Assembly: GCF_014196495.1 (NCBI RefSeq)
Contig: NZ_JACIDT010000002.1
Coordinates: 1-64,000 of the forward strand
From: Sphingobium jiangsuense
GTDB lineage: Bacteria > Pseudomonadota > Alphaproteobacteria > Sphingomonadales > Sphingomonadaceae
Direction: 5' to 3'
Length of the DNA stretch: 64,000 nt
The notes below the pieces were generated by a model, which was given only the letters and a program-made list of their open reading frames with translations, was not told where the DNA came from and searched no databases. Both the position numbers and the translations under genes were made by a program. Below, piece by piece: positions 35,267-43,755 of the stretch (the stretch's first letter is position 1; the number at the start of each line of letters is the position of its first letter).

Positions 35267-35527
35267 ATGAAGAAGAAGCGGCGCTATCTGACGGCCACCA
35301 TGCCCGACGGCTATGTGAAGACGATCGGCCCCACCACCGACGCCTTCACCCATTATTGGCGCATCGTCGCCGAGCTGGAGAACGGCAAGACCGAGGTGTT
35401 CTGGGGGCATAGCCGCTCCCTCGCGGAGGCCCGCAAAAAGCGGATCGCCACCGAGGAAGCCGCCCGCATGCGCGGCTGGAAAAGCTACGCGTTCGAGATC
35501 GTCGAACTGGTCGAAACGCCCGCCTGA
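35267..35527 (+). CDS. Small conserved-looking protein of unknown function
   Basis: An 86-residue basic protein that I do not recognise. It starts KKKRRYLTATMPDGYVKTIG and has FTHYWRIVAELENGKTEVFW, then a helix with ARKKRIATEEAARMRGWKSY and an acidic end. The pattern strand-strand-strand-helix suggests a small folded alpha/beta domain. It lies 34 bases after cysI on the same strand and may be part of that operon. No signal peptide or membrane span is seen. It is convergent with the L,D-transpeptidase gene, seven bases away. Confidence 0.7.
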   Translation: MKKKRRYLTATMPDGYVKTIGPTTDAFTHYWRIVAELENGKTEVFWGHSRSLAEARKKRIATEEAARMRGWKSYAFEIVELVETPA

Positions 35528-35534
35528 GGCGCCC

Positions 35535-36614
35535 TCATTCCTGAAATATCGCCGGTGTCCCCGCCTTCACCATCTGGGCGAGGCGCGCCGCGTCCCAGTT
35601 GGTCAGGCGGACGCAGCCATGGCTTTCGCTCTTGCCGATCATCGCCGGTTCGGGCGTACCGTGAATGCCGTAATGCTCCTTGGACAGGTCGAGCCACGCC
35701 ACGCCGACCGGATTGTTGGGGCCGGGCTTCAGCAGATGGTCCTTCGCCGCGTCGCTGACATCCCAGAACAGCTTGGGGTTGTAATGGAAGTCGGGATTGC
35801 GGCTGACCCCCTGGATCGTCCATTTGCCGATCGGCAGCGGATCATGCCGGCTGCCCATGGTGGCGGGGAACTGCGCGAGCAGCGCGCCGTCCTCCGCATA
35901 GGCGCGCAGCGCGCCGTCGGACTTGTCCACCACCACGCGGGCGGCGGTGGGCTGATCCGGCGATACGCCCAGCATCATCAGCGTGCGGTTCCAGCCGCGC
36001 TCGTCCGTGCCGAGTTTGGTCGGGTCGGCATCGGCGACATTGGGCACGCGGATGACCGCGCCGGGGCCGGGTTTCAGTTCGGGACCGTTGAGCACCTTCA
36101 GCGTTTCCGGCGTGGTGTGGAACCGCTCGGCCAGCGCCTCCATCAGGTCGCGATAGCCCAGATGGTCATATTTGGCCTGCGCCGCATTCTGGTGCGGCAG
36201 GTCCGGCACGAACGGACCTTTCGCGAATTCGGCGGGAATGGTGACGAGCCGGACCGGCGCGACATCCTTCCAGCGCAGCAGCGCGGCCTTGGTGGCGTCA
36301 TCCAGCTTGCCGGTGGGCTGGAGCTTGTGGGCGGTCTGGAAACCGCGCAGCGCCAGCTCGTCCAGCGGCGTCGCCTTGCCGTCGATCACCCCGCTGGAAA
36401 AGCCCAGCCGGTCGAGGATCACCTCCACCTGCATCATGTCGGGCGGCCGGTAGTCGCCGCCGCCTTCCTTCGCATCGGCAAAGCGCAGCGCCTCGAACTG
36501 GGCGTTGGGGGAGGGCTTTTCCGGCGGATTTTGCGGAGGGGTGGTGTCGGCGGGCTGCTGGCAGGCGACAAGGAGGCACAGGGTGGCGGCGGGGAAACAG
36601 GCGCGGATTTTCAA
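35535..36614 (-). CDS. L,D-transpeptidase lipoprotein (YkuD domain)
   Basis: Forms 3-3 peptidoglycan cross-links or attaches proteins to peptidoglycan in the periplasm. The start is TTG 36614 because AAGGAG lies 8-10 bases before it and the signal peptide begins there; the ATG at 36704 would put 30 extra residues in front. It has 359 residues. The lipobox LLVAC puts the acylated Cys at about 18. A peptidoglycan-binding domain (about 60-115, VILDRLGFSSGVIDGKATPL) is followed by a LysM-like linker and the YkuD domain (about 230-357). The catalytic motif is HYGIHGTPEPAMIGKSESHG with CVRLTN; the nucleophile is Cys334. It is convergent with the small gene downstream of cysI. Confidence 0.92.
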   Translation of the reverse strand: MKIRACFPAATLCLLVACQQPADTTPPQNPPEKPSPNAQFEALRFADAKEGGGDYRPPDMMQVEVILDRLGFSSGVIDGKATPLDELALRGFQTAHKLQPTGKLDDATKAALLRWKDVAPVRLVTIPAEFAKGPFVPDLPHQNAAQAKYDHLGYRDLMEALAERFHTTPETLKVLNGPELKPGPGAVIRVPNVADADPTKLGTDERGWNRTLMMLGVSPDQPTAARVVVDKSDGALRAYAEDGALLAQFPATMGSRHDPLPIGKWTIQGVSRNPDFHYNPKLFWDVSDAAKDHLLKPGPNNPVGVAWLDLSKEHYGIHGTPEPAMIGKSESHGCVRLTNWDAARLAQMVKAGTPAIFQE

Positions 36615-36700
36615 GCAGGGTCTCCTTCCTTTTGGGAAGGGAACGCGCCGGGAGTCCGTCGGGTTCCTGCGCGCGCTGCCTGTCCGTTCAGCGGCGCGCG

Positions 36701-38143
36701 TCACTCCCGCGCATATTTATCCTCATAGCGGACGATATCGTCCTCGCCGACATAGCCGCCGGTCTGGACCTCGATGAACACCATCGGGATCTTGCCGGGG
36801 TTTTCGATGCGATGGACAGCGCCGAGCGGAATATAGATGGACTGGTTCTCCGTCAGGATCTTGACCTCCTGATCCACCGTCACCCGCGCCGTTCCCTCCA
36901 CCACGATCCAATGTTCGGAGCGGTGGAAATGGCTTTGCAGGCTGAGCGACGCGCCCGGCAGCACGGTGATGCGCTTGACCTGGAAACGGGAGCCGACGAG
37001 CAGGCTTTCGTACCAGCCCCAGGGGCGGTGATCCTTGGGGAAATGCGTCGCCTGCGCCACCTGCTTCTGCTTCAGCAGGTCGACCACATCCTTCACATCC
37101 TGCGTGCGGCTCTTGTCGGCGATGAGAACCGCGTCGTTCATCGCGATGGCCACGATGTTGCTCAATCCCAGGCCGACGACCGTCAGCCCCTCGCTGTCCG
37201 AGCGCAGCAGCGTATCCCGGCAATCGAGCGCATTGGCCGACCCGGAAAGGGCGACGCCGTTCTCATCGGCGTCGGAATGGCGCCAGACGGCATCCCAGCC
37301 GCCCAGATCCGACCAGCCGGAGCCATAGGGCACGACCGACAGGTTGGACGCCCGTTCCATGATCGCATAATCGATGGAAATATCTTCGACCTCCTCCCAC
37401 GCACCGGGCGCGAGGCGCAGGAAGTCGAGGTCGGTTTGCGCCTGCTCCACCGCGCCGCGCACGGGGCCGACAAGGCTCGGCGCATGCCGTTCGAACGCGG
37501 CGATCAGGTCCTTGACCGCGAACAGGAAGATCCCCGCGTTCCACATATAATTGCCTGCCGCGAGCATCGCCCCGGCGCGCTCCGCATCGGGCTTCTCGAC
37601 GAAGCGGGCCAGCTTGACCGGCGTGCCGTCCGCGTCCGGCTTCGCCGCCAGCTCCAGATAGCCATAGCCGGTTTCGGCATGGGTCGGCTGAATGCCGAAC
37701 GTCACCAGATCGCCGTTGCGCACGGCTTCGATGCCCTGCGCGACGGCGGCCTGAAAGGCGGGGGCATCGGGAACGACATGATCCGACGGCGCGACCAGCA
37801 TGATCGCTTCGGGGTCGGATGCCATGAGATGCAGGGCAGCGGCCAATATGGCGGGCGCGGTGTTGCGGGCGGCGGGCTCGATCAGCACGCCGCCGGGCTC
37901 GATGCCTTCCAGCCCCAGCTGCTCCATCACGATGAAGCGGAAATCGGTGGCGGTCAGGATGACCGGCCTTTCGAAATGCAGCCCGTCGGCTTCGCCCGAC
38001 AGGCGCCGCACCGCCTGGCGGAACAGCGTCTCCTCGCCCAGCAGCGGCACGAACTGCTTCGGATAGGATTTGCGCGACAAGGGCCAAAGGCGCGTGCCCG
38101 ATCCACCGGCCAATATGACGGGAACGATATTCTGGCGGATCAT
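36701..38143 (-). CDS. manC: Mannose-1-phosphate guanylyltransferase / mannose-6-phosphate isomerase
   Basis: Makes GDP-mannose for polysaccharide synthesis. It has 480 residues from ATG 38143; an upstream frame to 38218 is not needed. The nucleotidyltransferase domain starts VPVILAGGSGTRLWPLSRKS, with YPKQFVPL. FVEKPDAERAGAMLAAGNYM and WNAGIFLF also match. From about 350 the type II phosphomannose-isomerase cupin is present (RPWGWYESLL, VKRITVLPGASLSLQSHFHR, SEHWIVVEGTARV), so the protein is bifunctional, as in AlgA/XanB. It marks the left end of the exopolysaccharide locus, although an integrase remnant and a tRNA gene separate it from the glycosyltransferase genes. Confidence 0.95.
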   Translation of the reverse strand: MIRQNIVPVILAGGSGTRLWPLSRKSYPKQFVPLLGEETLFRQAVRRLSGEADGLHFERPVILTATDFRFIVMEQLGLEGIEPGGVLIEPAARNTAPAILAAALHLMASDPEAIMLVAPSDHVVPDAPAFQAAVAQGIEAVRNGDLVTFGIQPTHAETGYGYLELAAKPDADGTPVKLARFVEKPDAERAGAMLAAGNYMWNAGIFLFAVKDLIAAFERHAPSLVGPVRGAVEQAQTDLDFLRLAPGAWEEVEDISIDYAIMERASNLSVVPYGSGWSDLGGWDAVWRHSDADENGVALSGSANALDCRDTLLRSDSEGLTVVGLGLSNIVAIAMNDAVLIADKSRTQDVKDVVDLLKQKQVAQATHFPKDHRPWGWYESLLVGSRFQVKRITVLPGASLSLQSHFHRSEHWIVVEGTARVTVDQEVKILTENQSIYIPLGAVHRIENPGKIPMVFIEVQTGGYVGEDDIVRYEDKYARE

Positions 38144-38209
38144 AAACACACTCCGTTGCACCTGACACAGGCCCTGTAGCCACGAAGGCTTCAAATCCCG
38201 AAATTTGCT

Positions 38210-38669
38210 GTGGCGCAACCAAAAATTCCTATCGGCGCATCGATATCCGTCATCCGGCGCTTAGCCAAGCGCCGCACGGTCGTTGCGATAGGCGATACCT
38301 TGCTTGCCGCGCTACAGGCGGCGTTCAAGGCGCGCACTTCCATGTATGTGATCGAGCGCGGTGGTAAGCGGGTTGCGAACATAAAGAAGGCGTTCCAGGC
38401 CGCCAGCGAAAGGAGCGGTGTCCATGCGACGCCCTATACCCTGCGCCATACTGGCGCGGTTTGGGCCGCCGAATCGGGTGTCTCAATGCCAGAATCGGCG
38501 CAAATGATGAGCCATGACGACGACCGGACGACGCAGAAATATTATGCGAGGTTCAGCCAGGACCATCTGCGAGCGTTGTCAGCGCTATCGAGCGCAAGGC
38601 CCAAGGTTCAATATGAACCGTTGGATCATGTCTTTATTGGGATAACAAAATGGAATATCAAAGGTTTTT
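38210..38669 (+). pseudogene. C-terminal remnant of a tyrosine-recombinase integrase
   Basis: Only the catalytic C-terminal half is present (about 150 residues from a GTG at 38210); the N-terminal arm-binding and core-binding domains are missing. YVIERGGKRVANIKKAFQAA, then YTLRHTGAVWAAESGVSMPE (the Arg/His box) and MMSHDDDRTTQKYYARF (His and the nucleophilic Tyr) are clear. The frame has no stop of its own and runs on through the tRNA-Pro gene, so the 3' end is also lost. It abuts the 3' end of tRNA-Pro, the classic att site. It is probably the relic of an integrated element. Confidence 0.8.
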
Positions 38670-38746
38670 TGGTCGGGGAGAGAGGATTCGAACCTCCGGC
38701 CCCTGCCTCCCGAAGACAGTGCTCTACCAGGCTGAGCTACTCCCCG
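38670..38746 (-). tRNA. tRNA-Pro (anticodon CGG)
   Basis: On the minus strand the acceptor stem CGGGGAG/CTCCCCG is followed by A and CCA. The D arm is GCTC-AGCCTGGTA-GAGC, the anticodon stem CTGTC/GGCAG encloses loop TTCGGGA (anticodon CGG), and the T arm carries GTTCGAATC. The length is 77 nt. An integrase remnant touches its 3' end. Confidence 0.97.
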
Positions 38747-38857
38747 ACCGGGCCGAAACGCTTGGTTTCGGCAAGACAGGGGGGCTCCATAGAATGCTGG
38801 ATTCGATTGTGCAAGGCCAAATCGGAGAATTCTTCGGTCTTGCAATCTCCACGGGTT

Positions 38858-39817
38858 TCAGGCCCTGTTCAGCAGCGGGCCGATGAAGTCGATCAGCCGG
38901 CGATAGCTCCTCTCCGGCACGAAAATCTGGGTGAAGATCATCAGCGCCAGCCGGGGCGAATAGCATCCGCGCGCCAGCGCGTTGAGATAGAGCCACAGTG
39001 CCTTGGCGCCCTGTCCCTCTCGGCGGTAGGAGCGGGCGATGCTCCAGCCCCGGTCGCCATGATAGGCCCTGTCGGTGATGATGGGCCTGACGCTGTCCAG
39101 CCATTCCGACCGCCTTCCGGCGACCGCCTTGCTCGATACGCGGTCGGGATCGAAGCCGTCGGCCCAGATCGCCGCCGGGTCCGGCAGCATCCGGAACCGG
39201 ACGCCATGGTCATAAAGGCGGATGGCGAAATCCTTGTCCTGTCCGTAGGGCAGCCCGGCGCCATATTGGGTGGCCAGCGCAAGTTCCCTCGGCAGCACGA
39301 GCGTCGAGGTCTGGATGAAGCCCCTGTCGCGCAGGAGATAATCGGCGATATGCTCTCCCTCCCGTGGCGCGCGCGGAGGCTTAATGAAGCGCTTGTCGTT
39401 TCCCCTGTCGACGATGACGGGGCTGAACACCGCGATATTGGCGGGGGCGGCGTCGAGGGCCGCAACCGCGTTTTCGAGATGATGGGGCAGGAATTCGTCG
39501 TCGGAATCCAGCATCGCCACATATTTGCCGCGCGCGGCCATGATGCCCCGGTTGCGCGCCGCGTTCGCGCCCGCATTGTCCTGGCGGAGGATGCGCACGT
39601 CGCAGCCCCGGCACTCGACATCCGCCGCCTGCAGCGGTTCGGTCGATCCGTCGTCGACGATGACGACTTCGAAGGCCCGGAAGCTCTGGTCCGCGATCGA
39701 CCGCATCGCCCGGTCGATGGTGTTCCTGCGGTTATAATAGGGGATGACGATGCTGACGACGGGGGCGCTCAAATCCTGATCTCCATCCTGGGCCTGTGCC
39801 TGAGGGGTTCCGCGCAT
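38858..39817 (-). CDS. Glycosyltransferase family 2
   Basis: An inverting GT-A transferase expected to add a sugar to the lipid-linked exopolysaccharide repeat unit. It has 319 residues from ATG 39817, with GAGG ahead; a frame to 39889 adds 24 residues of low-complexity shadow. VVSIVIPYYNRRNTIDRAMR and VVIVDDGSTEPL form the nucleotide-sugar site, NAGANAARNRGI follows, and MLDSDDEFLPHHL contains the DxD metal site. GQDKDFAIRLYDHG is the catalytic-base region. The donor sugar cannot be inferred. It is the last gene of a minus-strand group, 42606 to 38858: unknown protein, wzx, wzy-like, GT2. Confidence 0.9.
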   Translation of the reverse strand: MRGTPQAQAQDGDQDLSAPVVSIVIPYYNRRNTIDRAMRSIADQSFRAFEVVIVDDGSTEPLQAADVECRGCDVRILRQDNAGANAARNRGIMAARGKYVAMLDSDDEFLPHHLENAVAALDAAPANIAVFSPVIVDRGNDKRFIKPPRAPREGEHIADYLLRDRGFIQTSTLVLPRELALATQYGAGLPYGQDKDFAIRLYDHGVRFRMLPDPAAIWADGFDPDRVSSKAVAGRRSEWLDSVRPIITDRAYHGDRGWSIARSYRREGQGAKALWLYLNALARGCYSPRLALMIFTQIFVPERSYRRLIDFIGPLLNRA

Positions 39818-39824
39818 GAAGACC

Positions 39825-41153
39825 TCAGGCGCGGGGAAGCGAGCTGGGGACGGCGGGGCTTCCGGGGCGGGGAAGGCGAAGGCCGCCACGGGCGCTGGCC
39901 CTGCCCACCGGATCGCGCAGGGTCGCCACGATTATGAACATGATCCACAGCAATCCGTCATCGCTCAGCACGGATTGCTCCGTCATGTTGGTGATGAAGA
40001 AGAAGATCATGAAGGCCGCGTCGAACATGCAGAGCCCGTCGGGATATTTCGCCAGCAGCGTGAACTTCCGCACCAGCAGCTTCAGATAGCCATAGACCAG
40101 CAGCGCGCCGCCCAGCACGCCCAGCGCGACGACCGTCTGGAGCAGGCCGTTATGGGCATGGCCGGGCACGAAATAGCGCGGGTCGAAGGTCAGCATCGCG
40201 CCTTCGGGCGATGTCCAGAAGCCTTCATAGCCATAGCCCAGTATCCAGTGCGGGCCGCTGGTCAGCAGGTTGATCAGCTGTTCCCAGATGAAGGTGCGGT
40301 TGGTGAGGGTCGTATCCTTGCCCAGGCTGCCCAGCACCGATTCGATGATCAGGTCCACCACCTCGAAATAGAAGAGGAGCCAGACGGCGAAGCCCAGCAG
40401 CGCGATGAGGAAAAGGGCGACCTGCGGCTTCCAGTGATAGATTTTCAATATGGGGAACAGCGCGAACATCGTGACCATGTTGATGAGCGCCGAAGCCGAG
40501 AGGGTCGCGGCGATCCCGGCGGCGCAGCATGCCGTTACAAAGAGGCCGAAGCGCGGGAACTGCCGGGCGTAGAACAGGGACAGGCCGACGAGGATGCCGA
40601 TGACATAGGTGCGTCCGGCCACGTTCTTGTGCAGGAACAGGCCGCGTATCGACGGGTAGAGCTTGTCCTGATGCTGGCCGATGGAAGGGGCGGCGAGGAA
40701 GGCGGCCATGCCCATGAGGAACACGATGACGAGGGCGAGCCCCACGATCAGCAGCACCTCCCGCCTGTCGAAGCGGGCGGAAATGGCGACCGCGAACAAG
40801 GTCGCCGCCACCAGGATGAGACTTCGGATCAGCGTATCGACCGGCGACAGCGACCAGAGGCTGGAGAGCACGCAGGCGAGAGTGAGGACGAGGAAGATGC
40901 CGAGCGAATTGAGCGTCTTCACGAAATGGGCGGGCGAAAGCAGCATCACATAGGCGACATAGAGATAGCCCGGAAAAGGCAGCAGGCGGGCCAGCCAGGA
41001 AGCCTGCCCGCTTTGCAGCCTGTCCACCAGCCCGACGGGATCGACGACCAGATGATTGAGGCCGCCGCTGCACAAGGCGATGGCAAAGGCGACATAGATC
41101 ATTTCGCCGGTGAAGCGCAGCCCGCCAGCCCGCCTGAATCCCGCCCTTTTCAC
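39825..41153 (-). CDS. O-antigen polymerase/ligase-like membrane protein (Wzy-like)
   Basis: A 442-residue multispanning protein of the Wzy/WaaL superfamily. The start is GTG 41153, overlapping the wzx stop (GTGA); the frame runs further upstream only as the shadow of wzx. At least ten hydrophobic spans are visible. The Wzy_C-type periplasmic loop is recognisable as NRTFIWEQLINLLTSGPHWI, followed by LGYGYEGFW and FVPGHAHNGLLQTVVALGVL; the conserved H-A-H-N lies in this motif. It is expected to polymerise lipid-linked repeat units at the periplasmic face of the inner membrane. A second member is encoded at 51161-52588. Confidence 0.88.
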   Translation of the reverse strand: MKRAGFRRAGGLRFTGEMIYVAFAIALCSGGLNHLVVDPVGLVDRLQSGQASWLARLLPFPGYLYVAYVMLLSPAHFVKTLNSLGIFLVLTLACVLSSLWSLSPVDTLIRSLILVAATLFAVAISARFDRREVLLIVGLALVIVFLMGMAAFLAAPSIGQHQDKLYPSIRGLFLHKNVAGRTYVIGILVGLSLFYARQFPRFGLFVTACCAAGIAATLSASALINMVTMFALFPILKIYHWKPQVALFLIALLGFAVWLLFYFEVVDLIIESVLGSLGKDTTLTNRTFIWEQLINLLTSGPHWILGYGYEGFWTSPEGAMLTFDPRYFVPGHAHNGLLQTVVALGVLGGALLVYGYLKLLVRKFTLLAKYPDGLCMFDAAFMIFFFITNMTEQSVLSDDGLLWIMFIIVATLRDPVGRASARGGLRLPRPGSPAVPSSLPRA

Positions 41154-42598
41154 GATAGAAGTCCCTTTTTGAATTTGACGGCCTTGAAGAAAAGCCGCCG
41201 CATGTCCCCCGCATCGGTCAGCAGCACACCCGCGCCATAGGCCAGCCCCGCCACGCAGAACAGCCCCAGCGTCCTGACGAGGTTCATCCCCGGCCAGGCA
41301 TGCTGGGCGGCGAGGATGGCCAGGGTCATGATCGCGGTGGCCGCCGCCGGCCGCAGCAGATGGGCGGGCGGTATCGGCAGCGGGAAGGAGCGGCGGCTGA
41401 TGATGATCGAGGCGACCAGCGAAACGCTCTGCGACAGCACCGCCGCGACCGCCGCGCCCTTGAGGCCCATGGCCGGGATCAGCAGGAAATTCAGGACCAG
41501 CGTGGCGACGGCGGCGATCGCGGCGACGGTCGCCTGCCCGCCGGTATTCTCGCCCAACTGGTTGCCCTGGATGAAATAGAAGGTGTTGAGGCTGAGCAGC
41601 AGCGTCGACACCGCCACCAGCGGGAAGAGCTGCGCCGCCGTGTCGCGGAACAGCGGGCCGAGCATGATCTGCGCGATCTCGACGCGCATCACCGCCAGCC
41701 CGGCGGCGGCGGGCAGGGCGATCACCATCAGGAAGCCGAAATTCTTCGCCATCTGCTCGACGGCGGCCTGCGTGCCATGGTTCTTCAGCGCGCGGATCGC
41801 CAGCGGATAGCAGGCCAGCGTCACGCTTTGCAGCAGGGTGAAGATGCTCTGGCGGCCCAGTTCCACCGTCGGGCCATACAGCCCGGCCGCCTCCGCGCCG
41901 AGCAGATAGGCGACGATGAAGCGATCCGCCGTGACGCCCAGATTGTTGAGCATCAGCGCCAGCCCCAGCGGCAGCCCGTATCGCACGATCCGCCGCGTCA
42001 GTTCCGGGTCGCGGCTGAAATCCGGCCGGCCGAACATCGCGCCCATGAACGGGATCGGCGCGAGGAAATAGGCGAGCGCGACGCACAGCACCAGCACGAA
42101 GCCGCTGCCGGTCAGGTAGATGCCGGCCGAGCCGAGCGCCAGCGCCAGCAGCGCCCGCACCGCGAAGGACAGCGAATAGCGCACCGGCTGAAGCGCCGCC
42201 CGCTGCAATTCCTGGGTGAAGTCGAACCACGACTGGGCCAGCGTCATCACGCCGCAGGTGATGGCAACGATCCAGGGCAGGCCGAATGCGGGCAGGAGGA
42301 AGCAGAGCGCGACCATCAGCAGCGTGCAGACCAGCCCCTGCGCCAGATACAGGCGCGTTATCGTGCCGATCACCCTGGGCGCGTCATCGCCCACGGCATA
42401 GCGCAGCACGCTCATCCGCAACCATTGGAACAGGCCGGCGCTGCCCAGCTGCGCGGCGGCGACCGACAGCACCAGCGCGGCATAGTCGCCCGGCGCGGCA
42501 AGGCGCGTGAAAATGGCGGTCGCGACCAGATTGAGCAGCGCGGGGCCGATGCGGCCGAACAGGTAGATCAGCGTATGCCGGTACAGGGGGGACGACAT
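41150..42598 (-). CDS. Polysaccharide flippase (Wzx/MATE-like)
   Basis: A 482-residue protein with 12-14 hydrophobic spans, belonging to the polysaccharide-biosynthesis (Wzx) family. It starts YRHTLIYLFGRIGPALLNLV and continues FTRLAAPGDYAALVLSVAAA; both are typical of the first helices. RRIVRYGLPLGLALMLNNLG begins the second half, and ADRFIVAYLLGAEAAGLYGP matches the family. It should flip the undecaprenyl-diphosphate-linked repeat unit to the periplasmic side. It is coupled by a 4-base overlap to the Wzy-like gene downstream and lies seven bases after the unknown gene upstream. Confidence 0.92.
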   Translation of the reverse strand: MSSPLYRHTLIYLFGRIGPALLNLVATAIFTRLAAPGDYAALVLSVAAAQLGSAGLFQWLRMSVLRYAVGDDAPRVIGTITRLYLAQGLVCTLLMVALCFLLPAFGLPWIVAITCGVMTLAQSWFDFTQELQRAALQPVRYSLSFAVRALLALALGSAGIYLTGSGFVLVLCVALAYFLAPIPFMGAMFGRPDFSRDPELTRRIVRYGLPLGLALMLNNLGVTADRFIVAYLLGAEAAGLYGPTVELGRQSIFTLLQSVTLACYPLAIRALKNHGTQAAVEQMAKNFGFLMVIALPAAAGLAVMRVEIAQIMLGPLFRDTAAQLFPLVAVSTLLLSLNTFYFIQGNQLGENTGGQATVAAIAAVATLVLNFLLIPAMGLKGAAVAAVLSQSVSLVASIIISRRSFPLPIPPAHLLRPAAATAIMTLAILAAQHAWPGMNLVRTLGLFCVAGLAYGAGVLLTDAGDMRRLFFKAVKFKKGLLS

Positions 42599-42605
42599 CG
42601 GGAGG

Positions 42606-43508
42606 TCAGGCCTTCCGCTCTTGCCGTTGCGCCATGGCCCAGCGGATCATCCCCTCGCGCGGCCAGACGAGCGAGACCGCCCGCGGCTCATACTTCCCCG
42701 CCTCGTGCAGCGCCCTGCGCGTCGGCGAAGTCTTGAGCGCGCGCGCGCGGTCGCCGTCCGACGCCTTGCGCGTGATGACGAAGGCGCCCGCCGACAGCGG
42801 GATGGTGGAGAGATGGGCGAGGCGCGGGCTGACCCTTTCCAGTTGCGGGTCCATGAACCAGCTCTTGCAGACGAAGCCGTACACGTCCGGGTGATGGACC
42901 AGCAATTCCCCGGCCTCGCGATAATAGTCGATCATGCCCTCGCGGTTGAACGCCTCGCGATAGCGGGGGTCGAGATAGAGGCGGAAGCAGGGGATCTTCC
43001 CTCCGGTGCGCAGGACCCGGAGCGGATCGCGGCGCGCGACGCCGAGCAGGATGGTGCCGCCCATGCGGCTGCGGATGTCGAGGATGCACGCGCCTGCCGG
43101 AACGCCCAGGCCGAGCACCAGGCGCAGATCCTTGATGAACAGCTCGTCGTCGAAATCATAGGGATCGGGCATCGCCTCCAGCGTGTCGGCCAGCCGGTCG
43201 AGCGCCAGTGGATAACGCGCCAGCAGTGCGGGGGTGAGCGACCTTTCCCGCAGCACGTCGTCGATGGCGAGCGCCTTTTGCGCCAGATAGAGGGCGGCGA
43301 ACTGCCTGCGCTGCGGCGGGGCGAGCGGGGCGGTGATCTCCCGCCATGTCCGGGTGAAGGCGGGGCCGAACTCCCGCATCAGCGCAGGGGTCTTCCAATG
43401 CTGCAATGCGGTATCCAGCCGGGCGATCTGCTCCAGCGTCGCGGGGGGAAGGGCAAGGCGATTCGTCGCCGCGATCTGCTGGAAGCGATCGATCCGTTCA
43501 GCGCTCAT
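42606..43508 (-). CDS. Unknown protein of the exopolysaccharide locus, possibly acyltransferase-like
   Basis: A 300-residue soluble protein from ATG 43508; a frame to 43598 adds 30 poor residues. No signal peptide or membrane span is present. The N-terminal half is helical (FQQIAATNRLALPPATLEQI). The C-terminal half contains GVPAGACILDIRSRMGG, then CFRLYLDPRYREAFNREG and FVCKSWFMDPQLERVSPRLA. The last motif reminds me of the C-terminal domain of certain GNAT-like acyltransferases (SW-x-x-DPxL), but this is a weak resemblance. It is the first gene of the wzx-wzy-GT2 group, so a role in substituting or regulating the polymer is plausible. Confidence 0.6.
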   Translation of the reverse strand: MSAERIDRFQQIAATNRLALPPATLEQIARLDTALQHWKTPALMREFGPAFTRTWREITAPLAPPQRRQFAALYLAQKALAIDDVLRERSLTPALLARYPLALDRLADTLEAMPDPYDFDDELFIKDLRLVLGLGVPAGACILDIRSRMGGTILLGVARRDPLRVLRTGGKIPCFRLYLDPRYREAFNREGMIDYYREAGELLVHHPDVYGFVCKSWFMDPQLERVSPRLAHLSTIPLSAGAFVITRKASDGDRARALKTSPTRRALHEAGKYEPRAVSLVWPREGMIRWAMAQRQERKA

Positions 43509-43755
43509 CCCGTTTCCCGTGCTGGAGCAATGGCGCTTATGGCCGATATCCCCGGAAGATGAAAAAGAAGTTTCCGTCTGCATAGACCATGCTGTCATTG
43601 TCGTTCCGGGCTTGAACTGGATGGGCCGGACAATAACATCCTTTCTCTTTTCATAGCCATATTATTTTGCGACGCACAGTGACAGGCGCGGGACGGGCAG
43701 GCGGTTCACCCCTCCCTGCGGGCCGGATGTCGAAGGTTCGGAAAGGCCGTTTGCG

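Noticed and set aside
38670..39937. Continuation of the integrase frame through tRNA-Pro to 39937
   Set aside because: The segment translates a tRNA gene and then the antisense of the GT2 gene; only the part up to 38669 looks like integrase.
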